Source: Nodosilinea sp. WJT8-NPBG4 | GTDB taxonomy: Bacteria > Cyanobacteriota > Cyanobacteriia > Phormidesmidales > Phormidesmidaceae | Direction of reading: 5' to 3' | DNA length: 59,219 nucleotides | Assembly (NCBI GenBank): GCA_019359285.1 | Contig: JAHHHQ010000068.1 | Span: 1 to 59,219 of the forward strand | In this document: positions 8,916 through 17,790 of the stretch, in pieces | Position numbering within the stretch: the stretch's first letter is position 1 | Layout of the letters: each line of letters begins with the position of its first letter | Notes under the pieces: generated by a model | Told to the model about the DNA's origin: nothing | Seen by the model: only the letters and a program-made list of their open reading frames with translations | Databases searched by the model: none | Translations under genes and position numbers: made by a program

Positions 8916-10052
8916 ATGTCTTTGACTAATACTGATTTGTCGCCCAACCAAGATTTTTTCAACGAAGAAGAAGCCGTTGTTGAATTTACCCCCAGCGAAT
9001 CCTTCTTTAGCAGCACCAGTGTGCTGACCCTGCTAACGGCTTTCGACCCCGGCTTTGCTGACCTGGTGTCCGACTTCGCCAGCGCCCTGCCCGATGCTAC
9101 CGGCCAAATTTCTGTGGAGGATGGCCTGTTTGATGCCAACCTGCTGCTGGCCGACGGTACGACGCTAACGGGCACCTTTGATGCCCCTACAACGCTGCGA
9201 GACTTTGCCGATCTGGCCGCTGTCTCGGATGGCACCTTCACCCTAGATGGGGGAATTTTAGAGGCAGCGATCGCAACTGATGGTCAAACAGCCACCTTGT
9301 CGCCGGTTGATCTATCTGCTGCCGCTAGCACCTTCTTGCTAGATGCCATCAATGCTATTGATGCCACCGTACCGTTTACCAACGGTGCTTTTATCCTCGA
9401 TGATCTAGTTACAGCTCTGGGTCCCATTAGCGGCACTGTGGATGTGGCCGAGGGCGATCTCAACCTCGATCTAGCCACGCCTTTTGGTCAGCTAGTGGCC
9501 GACATCGACTTTGAGGATGACGCGGTTTTCCCCTTTGCTACGGCGCTGCCTTTGGTGGGCGACATCAACGGTGCCGTTGACCTTAACAGCGGCAACATTG
9601 TAGCCTCCCTGGGTGCCTATGGCGATCTGTCGGTGCCCCTCTCGACGGTGACTGGGTCGCTGAACTTGGCCGACGGGCTAGCTAGCCTCGATGCCTCGAT
9701 ACCCATTGGCTCTGGCCTGAGCTTACCGGTAGCGACTGAGCTAGCCATTGGGCCTGTAGCTAGTGAATACGTGGCCGGGTTTGTTCAAGACCTAAACGGC
9801 ACCGGTACGCTCACCGACGGCATTCTCGACGCTGCGATCGAAGGCCCCCTGGGGCTGTTTGAGACGACCTTTGACGTGGTGTCCTTCACCAATCAGGGAG
9901 CCGACTTCTTTGCCGGTATTGATGGCGTTATTGATGTCAGTGGCGGCATTGCTACGGCCTCGTTGACCACGCCTCTGGGCGCTATTGACGGTAGCTTTGA
10001 CCTGGCGACCGTAGCACCAGCGCTGGAAGCTTCTGCCGCCGCACCGATCTAG
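8916..10052 (+). CDS. Repetitive acidic protein of unknown function
   Basis: 378 residues from the ATG at 8916, chosen over an in-frame GTG at 8907 because AAGGG lies 7-8 bases before the ATG. No signal peptide, cysteine or membrane helix is seen. The protein is rich in Ala, Asp, Gly, Leu and Thr. It carries at least six degenerate copies of a unit reading roughly 'hxGxhDhxxGxhxAxh', for example SGTVDVAEGDLNLDL, INGAVDLNSGNIVASL, VTGSLNLADGLASLDA, IDGVIDVSGGIATASL and IDGSFDLATV. The alternating hydrophobic pattern suggests stacked beta strands (solenoid or sheet). The C-terminus is Ala-rich. It is monocistronic with a strong terminator, suggesting an abundant transcript. I do not recognise the family. 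Confidence 0.7.
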   Translation: MSLTNTDLSPNQDFFNEEEAVVEFTPSESFFSSTSVLTLLTAFDPGFADLVSDFASALPDATGQISVEDGLFDANLLLADGTTLTGTFDAPTTLRDFADLAAVSDGTFTLDGGILEAAIATDGQTATLSPVDLSAAASTFLLDAINAIDATVPFTNGAFILDDLVTALGPISGTVDVAEGDLNLDLATPFGQLVADIDFEDDAVFPFATALPLVGDINGAVDLNSGNIVASLGAYGDLSVPLSTVTGSLNLADGLASLDASIPIGSGLSLPVATELAIGPVASEYVAGFVQDLNGTGTLTDGILDAAIEGPLGLFETTFDVVSFTNQGADFFAGIDGVIDVSGGIATASLTTPLGAIDGSFDLATVAPALEASAAAPI

Positions 10053-10082
10053 GCGATCGCAAATCCTCTCAGACAGAACTAT

Positions 10083-10139
10083 AGGAGGGTGCATGATCCT
10101 TTCGAGGTGAGGTTTTAACCGTTGCACCCTCCTTTTTTT
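10083..10139 (+). terminator. Intrinsic terminator after the repetitive-protein gene
   Basis: A perfect 11-bp GC-rich stem (arms 10083-10093 and 10123-10133) with a 29-base loop is followed directly by seven Ts (10133-10139). It lies 30 bases after the stop at 10052 and is the clearest intrinsic terminator in the window. Confidence 0.9.
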
Positions 10140-10211
10140 GGTCTCTTAGAATAGCCCGGCTTATACCTCGGTTAACCTTGCTGCGTTGTGCGTCTGCATC
10201 ACTCTGAGCCC

Positions 10212-10943
10212 CTAGGCCCCTTGGGGCGTTTCTTGCCAAAGCTGGGTGGTTTGGCGTAGGCTGCGGAAGTCGCCATTGCCAATAATCAAATGATCGAGCA
10301 CCGGCACAGCGAGAATCTGCGCCCCCTGAAGGAGCTGCCGAGTTAAGGAGAGATCATCTGGGCTCGGTTCGAGATTTCCTGAGGGATGGTTGTGCGCCAC
10401 AATGCAGCGCACGGCACCGTGGCGAATCACGGTTTTAAAGATTTCTCTGGGGTGGGCTAGGGTTTCGGTGGCGGTGCCGATGGTAATCACCTTTGTGCCC
10501 ATGAGCCGGTGGCGCACGTCGAGCAGCACCACGGCAAAGCGCTCCTGGGCTTGCCACATCAATTCGTGACTGAGAGCGGCGGCGGCAATGGCGGGGTCAT
10601 CTACGACGGTTTTTTCGGGCGGAATCGCTTGCAGCACCCGTTTCCCCAGCTCAATGGCGGCTAATATGGTAGTGGCTTTAGCCGGGCCAACGCCTGAAAT
10701 TTGCTCCAAATCGTGGGCCGATACATCCCTTAAAGAGGTGAGCGGATCGCGCTGGTTTTGCCCCATTTCTTGCAGAATAAGCTGGCCTAGCCCTACCGCT
10801 GACAGCTTACCTGGCCCCTGGCCAGTGCCCAGCAAAATGGCTAGTAGCTCTGCGGCCGAGAGGCTTTTAGCCCCGTAAGATAGCAGCCGTTCTCGCGGGC
10901 GATCGCTCGACGGCATGTCCAACATGCGGACATGGTAGGTCAT
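10212..10943 (-). CDS. radC: RadC-family JAB1/MPN metalloprotein
   Basis: 243 residues, complete. The N-terminal part has a helix-hairpin-helix segment (LEQISGVGPAKATTILAAIELG, about residues 69-90). The C-terminal JAMM/MPN+ metal site reads VAHNHPSGNLEPSPDD near residues 181-196 (HxHPSG...D), with an upstream Glu typical of the fold. RadC was named for DNA repair, but a direct repair role is not established; the fold suggests a zinc-dependent hydrolase. The ATG at 10943 is the natural start. It is divergent from the DUF1824 gene at 11041. Confidence 0.95.
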   Translation of the reverse strand: MTYHVRMLDMPSSDRPRERLLSYGAKSLSAAELLAILLGTGQGPGKLSAVGLGQLILQEMGQNQRDPLTSLRDVSAHDLEQISGVGPAKATTILAAIELGKRVLQAIPPEKTVVDDPAIAAAALSHELMWQAQERFAVVLLDVRHRLMGTKVITIGTATETLAHPREIFKTVIRHGAVRCIVAHNHPSGNLEPSPDDLSLTRQLLQGAQILAVPVLDHLIIGNGDFRSLRQTTQLWQETPQGA

Positions 10944-11040
10944 GGTGGCACCTCTGGTAGCTGGGCCAGAGGCCCACTGCTAGTAAGCCCAAACCGCTTT
11001 GGGATAATTCACCCCCGAAACAGACAACAGAGAACTCCCT

Positions 11041-11475
11041 ATGACCACCTCGCCTTTTCCCGCCGCCGCTGCGATCGCCGCCATTTGCCAGCGGCTGGGC
11101 CAGTTTAGCTGCCTCACTACGCCATCCGCCCTCAGTGATGCCGAAGCCGCTCAGGTGCGGGCTGACCTGAGCGACTTTAACGACTGGTCTGATTACCAAA
11201 CCTTGGGCATTTGCGCCGATACTCTAGCTGAGGGAAAGCAGGCGCTAGAGTCGTTCTTAAAAGCCCTTGGGGTTACCGTCAGCCTGGACCTACCTGCCCG
11301 TGAGGGAGCGGTTTATCTCAAGTTCAACACCCTTAAAGGCGCGTGGTATTTGGATGATTACAGCGGCCAATCGCGCGGGGTGCTGATTACCTTTCACACC
11401 TCTGACCCTGAGGTAACTGAATTGTCGGGCACCTATGGCCCGTTTCCGTTCGACCTTTTCCCGGCGCAGGCTTAG
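11041..11475 (+). CDS. DUF1824 family protein
   Basis: 144 residues. The segment GAVYLKFNTLKGAWYLDDY, then SRGVLITFHTSDPE and ELSGTYGPFPFDLFP, is the conserved core of DUF1824, a small cyanobacterial family of unknown function. No signal peptide or membrane helix. The gene starts directly at ATG 11041 in the roughly 100-base region divergent from radC, and ends in a 21-bp hairpin shared with the convergent AMIN gene. Confidence 0.85.
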   Translation: MTTSPFPAAAAIAAICQRLGQFSCLTTPSALSDAEAAQVRADLSDFNDWSDYQTLGICADTLAEGKQALESFLKALGVTVSLDLPAREGAVYLKFNTLKGAWYLDDYSGQSRGVLITFHTSDPEVTELSGTYGPFPFDLFPAQA

Positions 11476-11494
11476 TCGATTGAGTTTGAGAGCG

Positions 11495-11546
11495 CAGCAG
11501 AAAGGCTTCAGGTAGAAGCGTATTCCTACCTGAAGCCTTTCTGCTG
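11495..11546. terminator. Long perfect stem-loop between convergent genes
   Basis: A 21-bp perfect inverted repeat (arms 11495-11515 and 11526-11546) with a 10-base loop lies between the stop of the DUF1824 gene (11475) and the stop of the minus-strand AMIN gene (11573). It could end transcripts from both sides. A T-rich stretch (gttttg) follows on the plus strand. Confidence 0.75.
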
Positions 11547-11572
11547 ACATGTTTTGCTTGGCTAGTGCGGGC

Positions 11573-13690
11573 CTACCAGCCGCCGCTGCCCCACTCGCGG
11601 CTGGTTTCTGGGGCGGCAGCAATGGGGATGGCGCGGGGAATATCTTGAATAACCTGCACCTGAATGACCTGGTTTGGCTCAATGACAACGTACTGGGGAG
11701 AGGTGCCCACCACGGTTGTAGCCCCGACCAGAGCGCCACCGAGCAGCCCGATGCCGCTAAAGCCAGTCAACAGCAGCAGGGCTAGGGCACCTAACCCGGT
11801 TCCAGCGGCTAGGCGAGGACTGCTGACCTCAGTGTTACCCACCATATATTCGGTAGTGCTGGCAAAATTCACCTGCTGCCCGTTGGGGGCAATCAGCATT
11901 TTGCTCACCCAGCGTTGGCCTTCAGGAGTGGGTTCAAATTGACCAATCAGCTGACTGCCAGCTGGGGCAACAATGCCGTTGGTGATGGGGTCACGAATGT
12001 CGTTGGCCAACAGCAGCACCTGGTTTTGGCTGGAGCCGGTGTTGAGGTCGAGGGGCTGATCGCCAACGTAGCGCAGCTCTAGCACTGTGCCCGCTGCCAC
12101 CAGCGTGTCGGGGGAAAGGGGGCGATCGCTAGGAGTGGAATTAATAGCGCTAGGTAGAGCTGCCTGGTCGCCATTGCCGGGCAGCGGGCTGCCAAATAGA
12201 ACGGTTTCTCTAGCTGCGGCCAACATCACCGGGTTTGATGATGGGGGGACTACAGTACCTTGGCTGGTGGTAGTTGGGGCAGTGGGTACGGTCAGAAGAT
12301 TGGGGTCGGTGCCGGCTAACTCAACGGGAACCGTGGCCACCGGAGGGGGCTCTTGGCTGATGGCGTCGGGCTGAACGGCGATCGCCCCAGCAGGCTGGGT
12401 TTCAACCATTGCCGTCTCTGCGGGCAACTCTGGTAGGGCTGGTGGGTCGGCAGCAATGACCGGAGTTGGGCTGCTGGCTTCAACCGTAGGGGCAATTGTT
12501 GGAGCTGCTGCGATCGCCTCAACGGGAAATTCTGGTAGGGCTGGTGGGTCGGCAGCAATGACCGGAGCGGGGTTGCTGGCTTCGATAGGAGGGGCAGGGG
12601 TTGGAGCCGCCGCGATGGCCTCCGATTCTACCGCCTCAGGCTCTACCGCTGGTTGCCCAGGGGTTGGCAGCTCAGGTGGGGTGACCGCAATTGGCACACC
12701 GCTGGTCTCGGTATCGATCGCGGGCGCGGCCGGAGATGCAGGGGGGGCTGGCTGGGTTGCTACTGTTTCGGGCTCAGGGGTAGGAGCTGCGGCAACTGGT
12801 GGCTGGGCAGTGGGAACAGCGCCCTCGGCCAGTGACGGTGGCTCAAAGGTCAGCACCGAGCCGGTACTGGCGGGAGGCTGTACGGCGGGCAGTGGGGCGA
12901 TCGCCGCCTCAGCCGAACCAGCGATCGCTGGTTCGACTGAGGCTATGCTTGGCCCCTGGGGCGCGGTGGCTACTGGGCCGATCACCGCGTCGAGTTCAGC
13001 CAGGCTGGGCACCGATATCTGCTCTCCGGGTTGCCCGAGGTTGAAGGGGTCTACGGGCAGGGTTTCAGGTAGGTTCGTCAGGCTGGCAATATCGCTGGGC
13101 AGCATCAGGTTGGCGGCCGAGGTGCTCAGCCGTCCGGTGCCCGCTTCCGGAAAGCCTAGCTGTGGGTCGTTTCCTGGAATCACCGGTAGTTCCACAATCA
13201 TGGAGCTACTGCCCGGTGCAGGAGCGGTACTAGGCACAGACGCCGTAGGGACAGCGCCCACGGCAGTGAGCACCCATCGGGTTTGATCACCTGCGGCAAT
13301 GGAGATCAGGCTGACTCCCTCTGCGGTCAGCACGGTATCGGCGACCAGGTCGAGCACTACCACAGTGGCATCGTTCACCTGACTGAGGCTCACCTGACTG
13401 ACGGCACCGCTGTAAGTTTGCTGGGTGGCTACCGTTCCTAACTGGGTTTGGGGCAAGGTCACCACAATCTGGGAGGCGTCCGCTGCCACAGCATATTGCG
13501 GAGTGATGCCGCTGGGCAGGGTAAAAGTCAACTGCTGGCTCGCTGGGTCAAACTGCCAGGCAGAAAGGGTTTCGGCCTGGGCGGCGGGGCTGATGATCAG
13601 CAGGGTAGACACCATTAGACCAGCGCCTGCCCAGCCACCCAGACGGTAGCCGGTACGCGATGCAGCAGAATGGTGGGTTGGGTGTTCCAT
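11573..13690 (-). CDS. AMIN-domain exported protein with Pro/Ala-rich spacer and VirB10/TrbI-like C-terminal domain
   Basis: 705 residues from the ATG at 13690, which has GAGGGAG about 10 bases upstream; a longer frame to 13777 lacks this. The order is: hydrophobic signal (GAGLMVSTLLIISPAAQAE, about 19-38); an AMIN-like beta domain (LSAWQFDPASQQLTFTLPSG and following, about 40-135), which in other proteins binds peptidoglycan and targets secretion or division machinery; and a low-complexity Pro/Ala/Val/Glu spacer of about 330 residues. A C-terminal domain (about 530-640) follows with VLLLANDIRDPITNGIVAP and AGSQLIGQFEPTPEGQRW, like the periplasmic VirB10/TrbI barrel. A hydrophobic helix then precedes a short tail ending REWGSGGW. 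The last assignment is recalled similarity. A role in the cell envelope is inferred. Confidence 0.7.
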   Translation of the reverse strand: MEHPTHHSAASRTGYRLGGWAGAGLMVSTLLIISPAAQAETLSAWQFDPASQQLTFTLPSGITPQYAVAADASQIVVTLPQTQLGTVATQQTYSGAVSQVSLSQVNDATVVVLDLVADTVLTAEGVSLISIAAGDQTRWVLTAVGAVPTASVPSTAPAPGSSSMIVELPVIPGNDPQLGFPEAGTGRLSTSAANLMLPSDIASLTNLPETLPVDPFNLGQPGEQISVPSLAELDAVIGPVATAPQGPSIASVEPAIAGSAEAAIAPLPAVQPPASTGSVLTFEPPSLAEGAVPTAQPPVAAAPTPEPETVATQPAPPASPAAPAIDTETSGVPIAVTPPELPTPGQPAVEPEAVESEAIAAAPTPAPPIEASNPAPVIAADPPALPEFPVEAIAAAPTIAPTVEASSPTPVIAADPPALPELPAETAMVETQPAGAIAVQPDAISQEPPPVATVPVELAGTDPNLLTVPTAPTTTSQGTVVPPSSNPVMLAAARETVLFGSPLPGNGDQAALPSAINSTPSDRPLSPDTLVAAGTVLELRYVGDQPLDLNTGSSQNQVLLLANDIRDPITNGIVAPAGSQLIGQFEPTPEGQRWVSKMLIAPNGQQVNFASTTEYMVGNTEVSSPRLAAGTGLGALALLLLTGFSGIGLLGGALVGATTVVGTSPQYVVIEPNQVIQVQVIQDIPRAIPIAAAPETSREWGSGGW
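12429..12567. repeat. Direct 37-base repeat inside the AMIN-protein spacer
   Basis: Copies at 12429-12465 and 12531-12567 are identical over 37 bases and 102 bases apart (34 codons). The protein therefore repeats PVIAADPPALPE with flanking variants. This marks the low-complexity spacer as a region prone to in-frame length change. Confidence 0.85.
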
Positions 13691-14062
13691 GGGTTTTGTC
13701 TCCCTCTGGGGCGGTGTGAGTGTGGAGTGAACGCAGATACGAATGATTTTTGCGGCAAACGCTAGATGTAGCGTCAAACCTAGGTTTGCCTAGCCTAAAT
13801 ACAGCGTGAGCCCAAAGCCTAACTAAGGATACGCACAATCTTGAGAATTGCAAGGGGTAGAAGAAAGTTTCAGCAGGTAAAGATCAGGGAGATGAGGAGA
13901 TAGAAAGTGAGGGGAACTTGTGGGGGAGCAATCGCGTCGCGCACTACAGGGAATTGCTTTTGGGGTTAAGCAACCTTGCGGGCTGGTCTGTATTTCAGCC
14001 GCCGGGGCAGCCTGAGCAAAGATATACTCACACGCCAAATCAGCTTCTGGAGGCAGCACACC

Positions 14063-14782
14063 ATGGTTCGTTCTACGTCTGGCACGTTCACTAAAGTACT
14101 CATGGGTGGGCTAGCCACCGCCCTACTGACCGGGCCGTTTGGGGCCGTGGGCCAAGCCCAAACTCCAGAGAGCACCCCTGAAGGGACTCCCGAAACTACT
14201 TCGGCAGAGTCCACTGAGGCCGACACCGCGCCGCGCTTCACCTGTCAGATGCAAGACGGGCAATACACGGTGATGTATTCCCCTACCAGTCAGCCGGGTC
14301 AGGCCTACCCTTGGGCCGTGCCCCAAGACATGGGCAGTGCCTGGCCTGCCGAACGGCGCTGTGCCACCATCAGCGCCCGCTTAGAAGAGTACCGTCCTGA
14401 CGGTCTGATGGCTCTTGAAACCTCGGTAGAAAACGGTTACAACACCGTCTGCGTGACTACCGAGTCAACACCCGCCTGCCGCATCGTATTCACCGTACCG
14501 CCGGGGCAAGATGCCATAGCAACCCGCGATCTTGTGTTTGACAACCTGGCGATCGCCGACCGAGGTGACCAAACCGACGGGGTGACCACCTTTGCGGGCG
14601 GCAATAGCGACGTGCTAGGCCAAATTGGCAATATTTTGGGTCTGCCCAGTTCTAGCAGCAGCTCGCGCAGCAGCGGCATTAACCTCAAGCCCTTTCTCGA
14701 CCCCACTGATGGCGGCACCGGCGCTCGCCTGAGCGGCGGCAGCCCTACCGGTCGCTCCCTTGACCCCGATGCGTTTCGCTAG
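14063..14782 (+). CDS. COP23-domain exported protein
   Basis: 239 residues from the ATG at 14063, chosen because GGAGG lies 9 bases upstream and a signal peptide follows at once (TKVLMGGLATALLTGPFGAVGQAQ). The frame extends upstream to 13976 but without these signals. The core (RFTCQMQDGQYTVMYSPTS, PWAVPQDMGSAWPAERRC, then NTVCVTTESTPACRIVFTVP) is the COP23 domain, with four or more conserved cysteines that probably form disulfides. COP23 was named as a circadian oscillating protein of a Cyanothece-type cyanobacterium; its role is unknown. The tail is a Ser/Gly-rich linker. Export is inferred from the signal. Confidence 0.8.
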   Translation: MVRSTSGTFTKVLMGGLATALLTGPFGAVGQAQTPESTPEGTPETTSAESTEADTAPRFTCQMQDGQYTVMYSPTSQPGQAYPWAVPQDMGSAWPAERRCATISARLEEYRPDGLMALETSVENGYNTVCVTTESTPACRIVFTVPPGQDAIATRDLVFDNLAIADRGDQTDGVTTFAGGNSDVLGQIGNILGLPSSSSSSRSSGINLKPFLDPTDGGTGARLSGGSPTGRSLDPDAFR

Positions 14783-14797
14783 AAGCGCTAGGCCGAT

Positions 14798-15412
14798 CTA
14801 GTCCACCATGTGCTGATTAAGAAGATAGCTCACAAATAAAATTCGCAGAGCGATAAATAAGCTGGCGGCAAACCCTGCCCAGTAGACGCTGGTGTAGAGT
14901 TGCCCCCACCGCTGCAACGCCGTCGCTGGCCCAGAATCCTGGGCCAGCGCTGTCTTTATCCGCTGCCAAAACCAAATCATGCCGGTAAAGTGAATTGTCA
15001 GAAGGGCTGGCCGTACGATCTCGGCAGCTAGTTTAACAGTGCTGATGGAGCCGTAGCCCGAGGAGCTATAGGCCACCGTGTAGCCAGTAAACCCCAACGC
15101 CAGAAAAAGCACGGCGGCGATCGCCACCCACCTCACCGTATGTCCTGGCTGTGCCGGGGCATGACTCCACTGCCTGAGTACCCAGGTCAGACTCACCGCC
15201 AACAGTACCGCTAGGGCAAAGCTAGTCCATAGCCAAGTGGTCTCAGGTACCCACCGCAGCCAGGGTACCAGCGTCCCGGCATTGGCACTGTTGACTTCAA
15301 AGCTAGGGTCTCGCAGGGGTGACGCCCGATGAATAAGCACGGCCAACCCCGCCGAGAGCAGCACTAACCCCCCAAAGCTCACCAGAGAAAGCCGCTGAAC
15401 GCGTTGCTCCAT
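14798..15412 (-). CDS. Five-helix membrane protein, unknown function
   Basis: 204 residues from the ATG at 15412, which has GGGAG 9 bases upstream; another ATG at 15418 is too close to that site. Five hydrophobic segments are visible, roughly LVSFGGLVLLSAGLAVLI, LWTSFALAVLLAVSLTWVL, WVAIAAVLFLALGFTGYTVA, LLTIHFTGMIWFW and WAGFAASLFIALRILFVSYL. I do not recognise the family. It is convergent with the COP23 gene, 15 bases apart. Confidence 0.65.
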   Translation of the reverse strand: MEQRVQRLSLVSFGGLVLLSAGLAVLIHRASPLRDPSFEVNSANAGTLVPWLRWVPETTWLWTSFALAVLLAVSLTWVLRQWSHAPAQPGHTVRWVAIAAVLFLALGFTGYTVAYSSSGYGSISTVKLAAEIVRPALLTIHFTGMIWFWQRIKTALAQDSGPATALQRWGQLYTSVYWAGFAASLFIALRILFVSYLLNQHMVD

Positions 15413-15620
15413 GGCCATTAACTCCCGAAAGCTGGTTGAAATTGCTATGGATTAAGACGGTGGGCTGGGGCAATGGTTGCCGCGATTCCCATAGGAGGCT
15501 GCGCCAACGCGCTTCAGAACTCACGCCGTTAGAATGGCCCCGCTAATGGCCATCCTGTCTCGGCCAGTGGGCAAGGGGCAAGGCTTCGTGGTAATCAAAA
15601 GGCAGTAACGGCGTGGTTCT

Positions 15621-16508
15621 ATGTTTATCCCTCCCGGTTTTATCCAGCGATCGGTAGCCTTGAGTTTGGGCACCGTAGCCTACATCGAAGCTGACTCCGA
15701 CTTTTGGCCCGAGCCCCCGGCCTCAGCTGTGCCGCTGTTATTTGTCCACGGTTTGGGCGGTGGGTCATCTAGCTATGAGTGGTCTAAGGTTTACCCAGCC
15801 TTTGCCGCGGAACACTTGGTGCTGGCCGCCGATCTGATTGGCTGGGGTAGCTCCGACCATCCCGATCGCCCCTTAACCACCGCCGACTACCTGAGCCTGT
15901 TGCGCGAACTGATCGAACTCTGCCCGACTTCACCTGTGGTGGTGTCCTCATCCCTCAGCGGGGCCATGCTGGTGCGGGTTGCCATCGATCACCCCGATCG
16001 CCTGCGAGGACTATTTCTGGTGGCCCCAGCGGGGCTAGCCGACTTTGGCCAAGACCCTAGCCGTTCACCAATCAACCAGCTTGTGAAGCTGCCGGTGATT
16101 GATCAGGTGCTCTATCGGGGGGCGATCGCCACCGCCGAGGGCATCAAACTGTTCTTGACCCAGCGCCAGTTTGCCGACGCCAGCAAAATTTCTGACGATA
16201 TTGTAGCGGCCTATTTGAAGTCGGCCCAGCAGCCCAATGCCGATGTCGCCGCCCTGGCCTTTGTGCGAGGCGACCTGAGCTTTGATCTGGCCACCTACCT
16301 GCCCCTCCTCACTGTCCCCACCGTCCTGCTCTGGGGTGAAGTAGCCCAGCTCACTGACGTGTCTATAGGTCGTCGGTTCGCGGCCCTCAACTCTGCTGCC
16401 ATCCGTCGCTTTGAGGTGCTGCCGGGGGTGGGGCTAACCCCTCAGCTAGAGCAGCCTGGGGTCACTATTGGGCTGATTCAGCAATTTTTGGCCGACCTGA
16501 CCGAGTAG
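15621..16508 (+). CDS. Alpha/beta hydrolase-fold protein with incomplete catalytic triad
   Basis: 295 residues with the fold clearly present: oxyanion loop PLLFVHGLGGGSSSYEW (about 39-55), DLIGWGSSDHPDRP (about 73-86) and nucleophile elbow VVSSSLSGAMLV (about 110-121), where a Ser still sits at the expected place. The usual acid segment (LLWGexDp) reads LLWGEVAQLTD with no Asp in place, and the usual catalytic His segment (GHxPxxEqP) reads GVGLTPQLEQP, with Leu where His should be. The enzyme is therefore either inactive, working through another residue, or a binding protein. There is no signal peptide. It is convergent with the WG-repeat gene, stops 2 bases apart. Confidence 0.8.
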   Translation: MFIPPGFIQRSVALSLGTVAYIEADSDFWPEPPASAVPLLFVHGLGGGSSSYEWSKVYPAFAAEHLVLAADLIGWGSSDHPDRPLTTADYLSLLRELIELCPTSPVVVSSSLSGAMLVRVAIDHPDRLRGLFLVAPAGLADFGQDPSRSPINQLVKLPVIDQVLYRGAIATAEGIKLFLTQRQFADASKISDDIVAAYLKSAQQPNADVAALAFVRGDLSFDLATYLPLLTVPTVLLWGEVAQLTDVSIGRRFAALNSAAIRRFEVLPGVGLTPQLEQPGVTIGLIQQFLADLTE

Positions 16509-16510
16509 AG

Positions 16511-17644
16511 TTACTCCAACCCTTTGAAGCCGACCCCAGTGAGAACCTTGCCCTCGGTGTCAATAAAGCCCCAGCGGTTGTCTATTTGCACCCGCGCTCG
16601 CCCTTCCGAAAATCGCCCGGCATTGGTGTACTGAGGCTCTACGGCCCAGGCTCCCTTGGGGTCAATATAGCCATAGAGCCCATCTTTCTGGACGGCGGCC
16701 AGTCCTTCGGAAAAGTCGGCCGCATAGGCGAAGCTAGGAGCAATGGCGACCTGGCCAGTGCGGTCGATGTAGCCCCACTGGCCCTCGATCAGCACGGCCG
16801 CCAGCCCCTCCGAAAAGTCTGAGGCAAAAGGTAGAGTCGCTTCGACGACCATGGCCCCAGTGGCATCAATGAAGCCAAAGTTGCGGCCCTGGCGCACCCG
16901 GGCTAGACCATCAGAAAAGCTAAAGGCCCCATCGTAGGTGGGGGCGATCGCCATCGTGCCGCTAGGGTTAATGTAGCCGTAAAGCTGATCTATCCGCGCC
17001 ACCGCCAGCGATTCAGAAAAGCTCCAGGCATCCCTTAGCTCTGGGGGAATGGCGGTGCGGCCTGCGGGGTCGACGTAGCCGTAGGTTTCTCCAAGCTTCA
17101 CCAGGGCGCGATCGCCCACAAACCGTTCCGCCAGGTCAAACTGAGGCTCAATCACCCACTCACCCTGGAGATTGATGTAGCCATACTTGGTGCCCCCCTG
17201 CACCGCCGCCAACCCTTCAGAAAACGATTTGGCTTTGCGAAACTGCACTGGTATAGCCCACTGGCCCTGGCGATCGAGGTAGCCAAAGTAGGCTCCAGCT
17301 TGGGCAACCGCCAACCCTTCCGCGTAGTCGGCGGCCACGGTGATGTTGTCGTCGGCGACTCTGATGGTTAGGTTGCCCTCGCGATCGATGTAGCCCAGGC
17401 TTGTACTGAGGCGCACCAGGGCGACCCCTTCGGCAAAGTCTGAGACGGTATCGAACAGCAGGGGACTAGTCATCGCGCTGGCTAGAGCAATGGGTTGAGG
17501 GTTTATGAACTCTAGCATTGTGGTGGTCTGCTGCGGCATGCCGCCAAAGGCAGCGGGGGGCGGCCCACAGGCCACCAGGGTCGGCAGCGCCAGGGCTACT
17601 CCACTCCAGCCCCACGTCCGCTGTCGTCTGTGCGATCGCGCCAT
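16511..17644 (-). CDS. WG-repeat lipoprotein
   Basis: 377 residues. The N-terminus has arginines, a hydrophobic stretch and a lipobox-like LVAC near residues 23-26, so it is probably a lipoprotein, or otherwise exported. The rest is nine tandem WG-type repeats of about 34 residues, each of the form FSEGLAxVxxxxxYGYIDxxG followed by xxxIxPx. Repeats of this kind form a beta propeller-like or extended sheet structure and are probably protein- or ligand-binding; no enzymatic motif is present. The start at 17644 is an ATG. Confidence 0.85.
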   Translation of the reverse strand: MARSHRRQRTWGWSGVALALPTLVACGPPPAAFGGMPQQTTTMLEFINPQPIALASAMTSPLLFDTVSDFAEGVALVRLSTSLGYIDREGNLTIRVADDNITVAADYAEGLAVAQAGAYFGYLDRQGQWAIPVQFRKAKSFSEGLAAVQGGTKYGYINLQGEWVIEPQFDLAERFVGDRALVKLGETYGYVDPAGRTAIPPELRDAWSFSESLAVARIDQLYGYINPSGTMAIAPTYDGAFSFSDGLARVRQGRNFGFIDATGAMVVEATLPFASDFSEGLAAVLIEGQWGYIDRTGQVAIAPSFAYAADFSEGLAAVQKDGLYGYIDPKGAWAVEPQYTNAGRFSEGRARVQIDNRWGFIDTEGKVLTGVGFKGLE

Positions 17645-17790
17645 AAAATCCCCCTAGCCTGAGCCTCAGGCCTGCAATAGCAACTTCCCTACCCCCTACC
17701 CCAACCATGACGAATTTTTCCCCGGCTGTGGGGAGAAATTCCAAAAATCAGGTTTAGGGTGGAAAGGAAATCAAGCGCAGGTGACGCCCT

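Noticed and set aside
11495..11546. The 21-bp hairpin considered as a CRISPR repeat or MITE
   Set aside because: It occurs once in this window, lies exactly between two convergent stops and has no target-site duplication, so a terminator is simpler.
12456..13286. Plus-strand frame of 276 codons opposite the AMIN gene
   Set aside because: It is the antisense of the low-complexity Pro/Ala region, giving a Gly/Ala/Ser-rich sequence without any domain.
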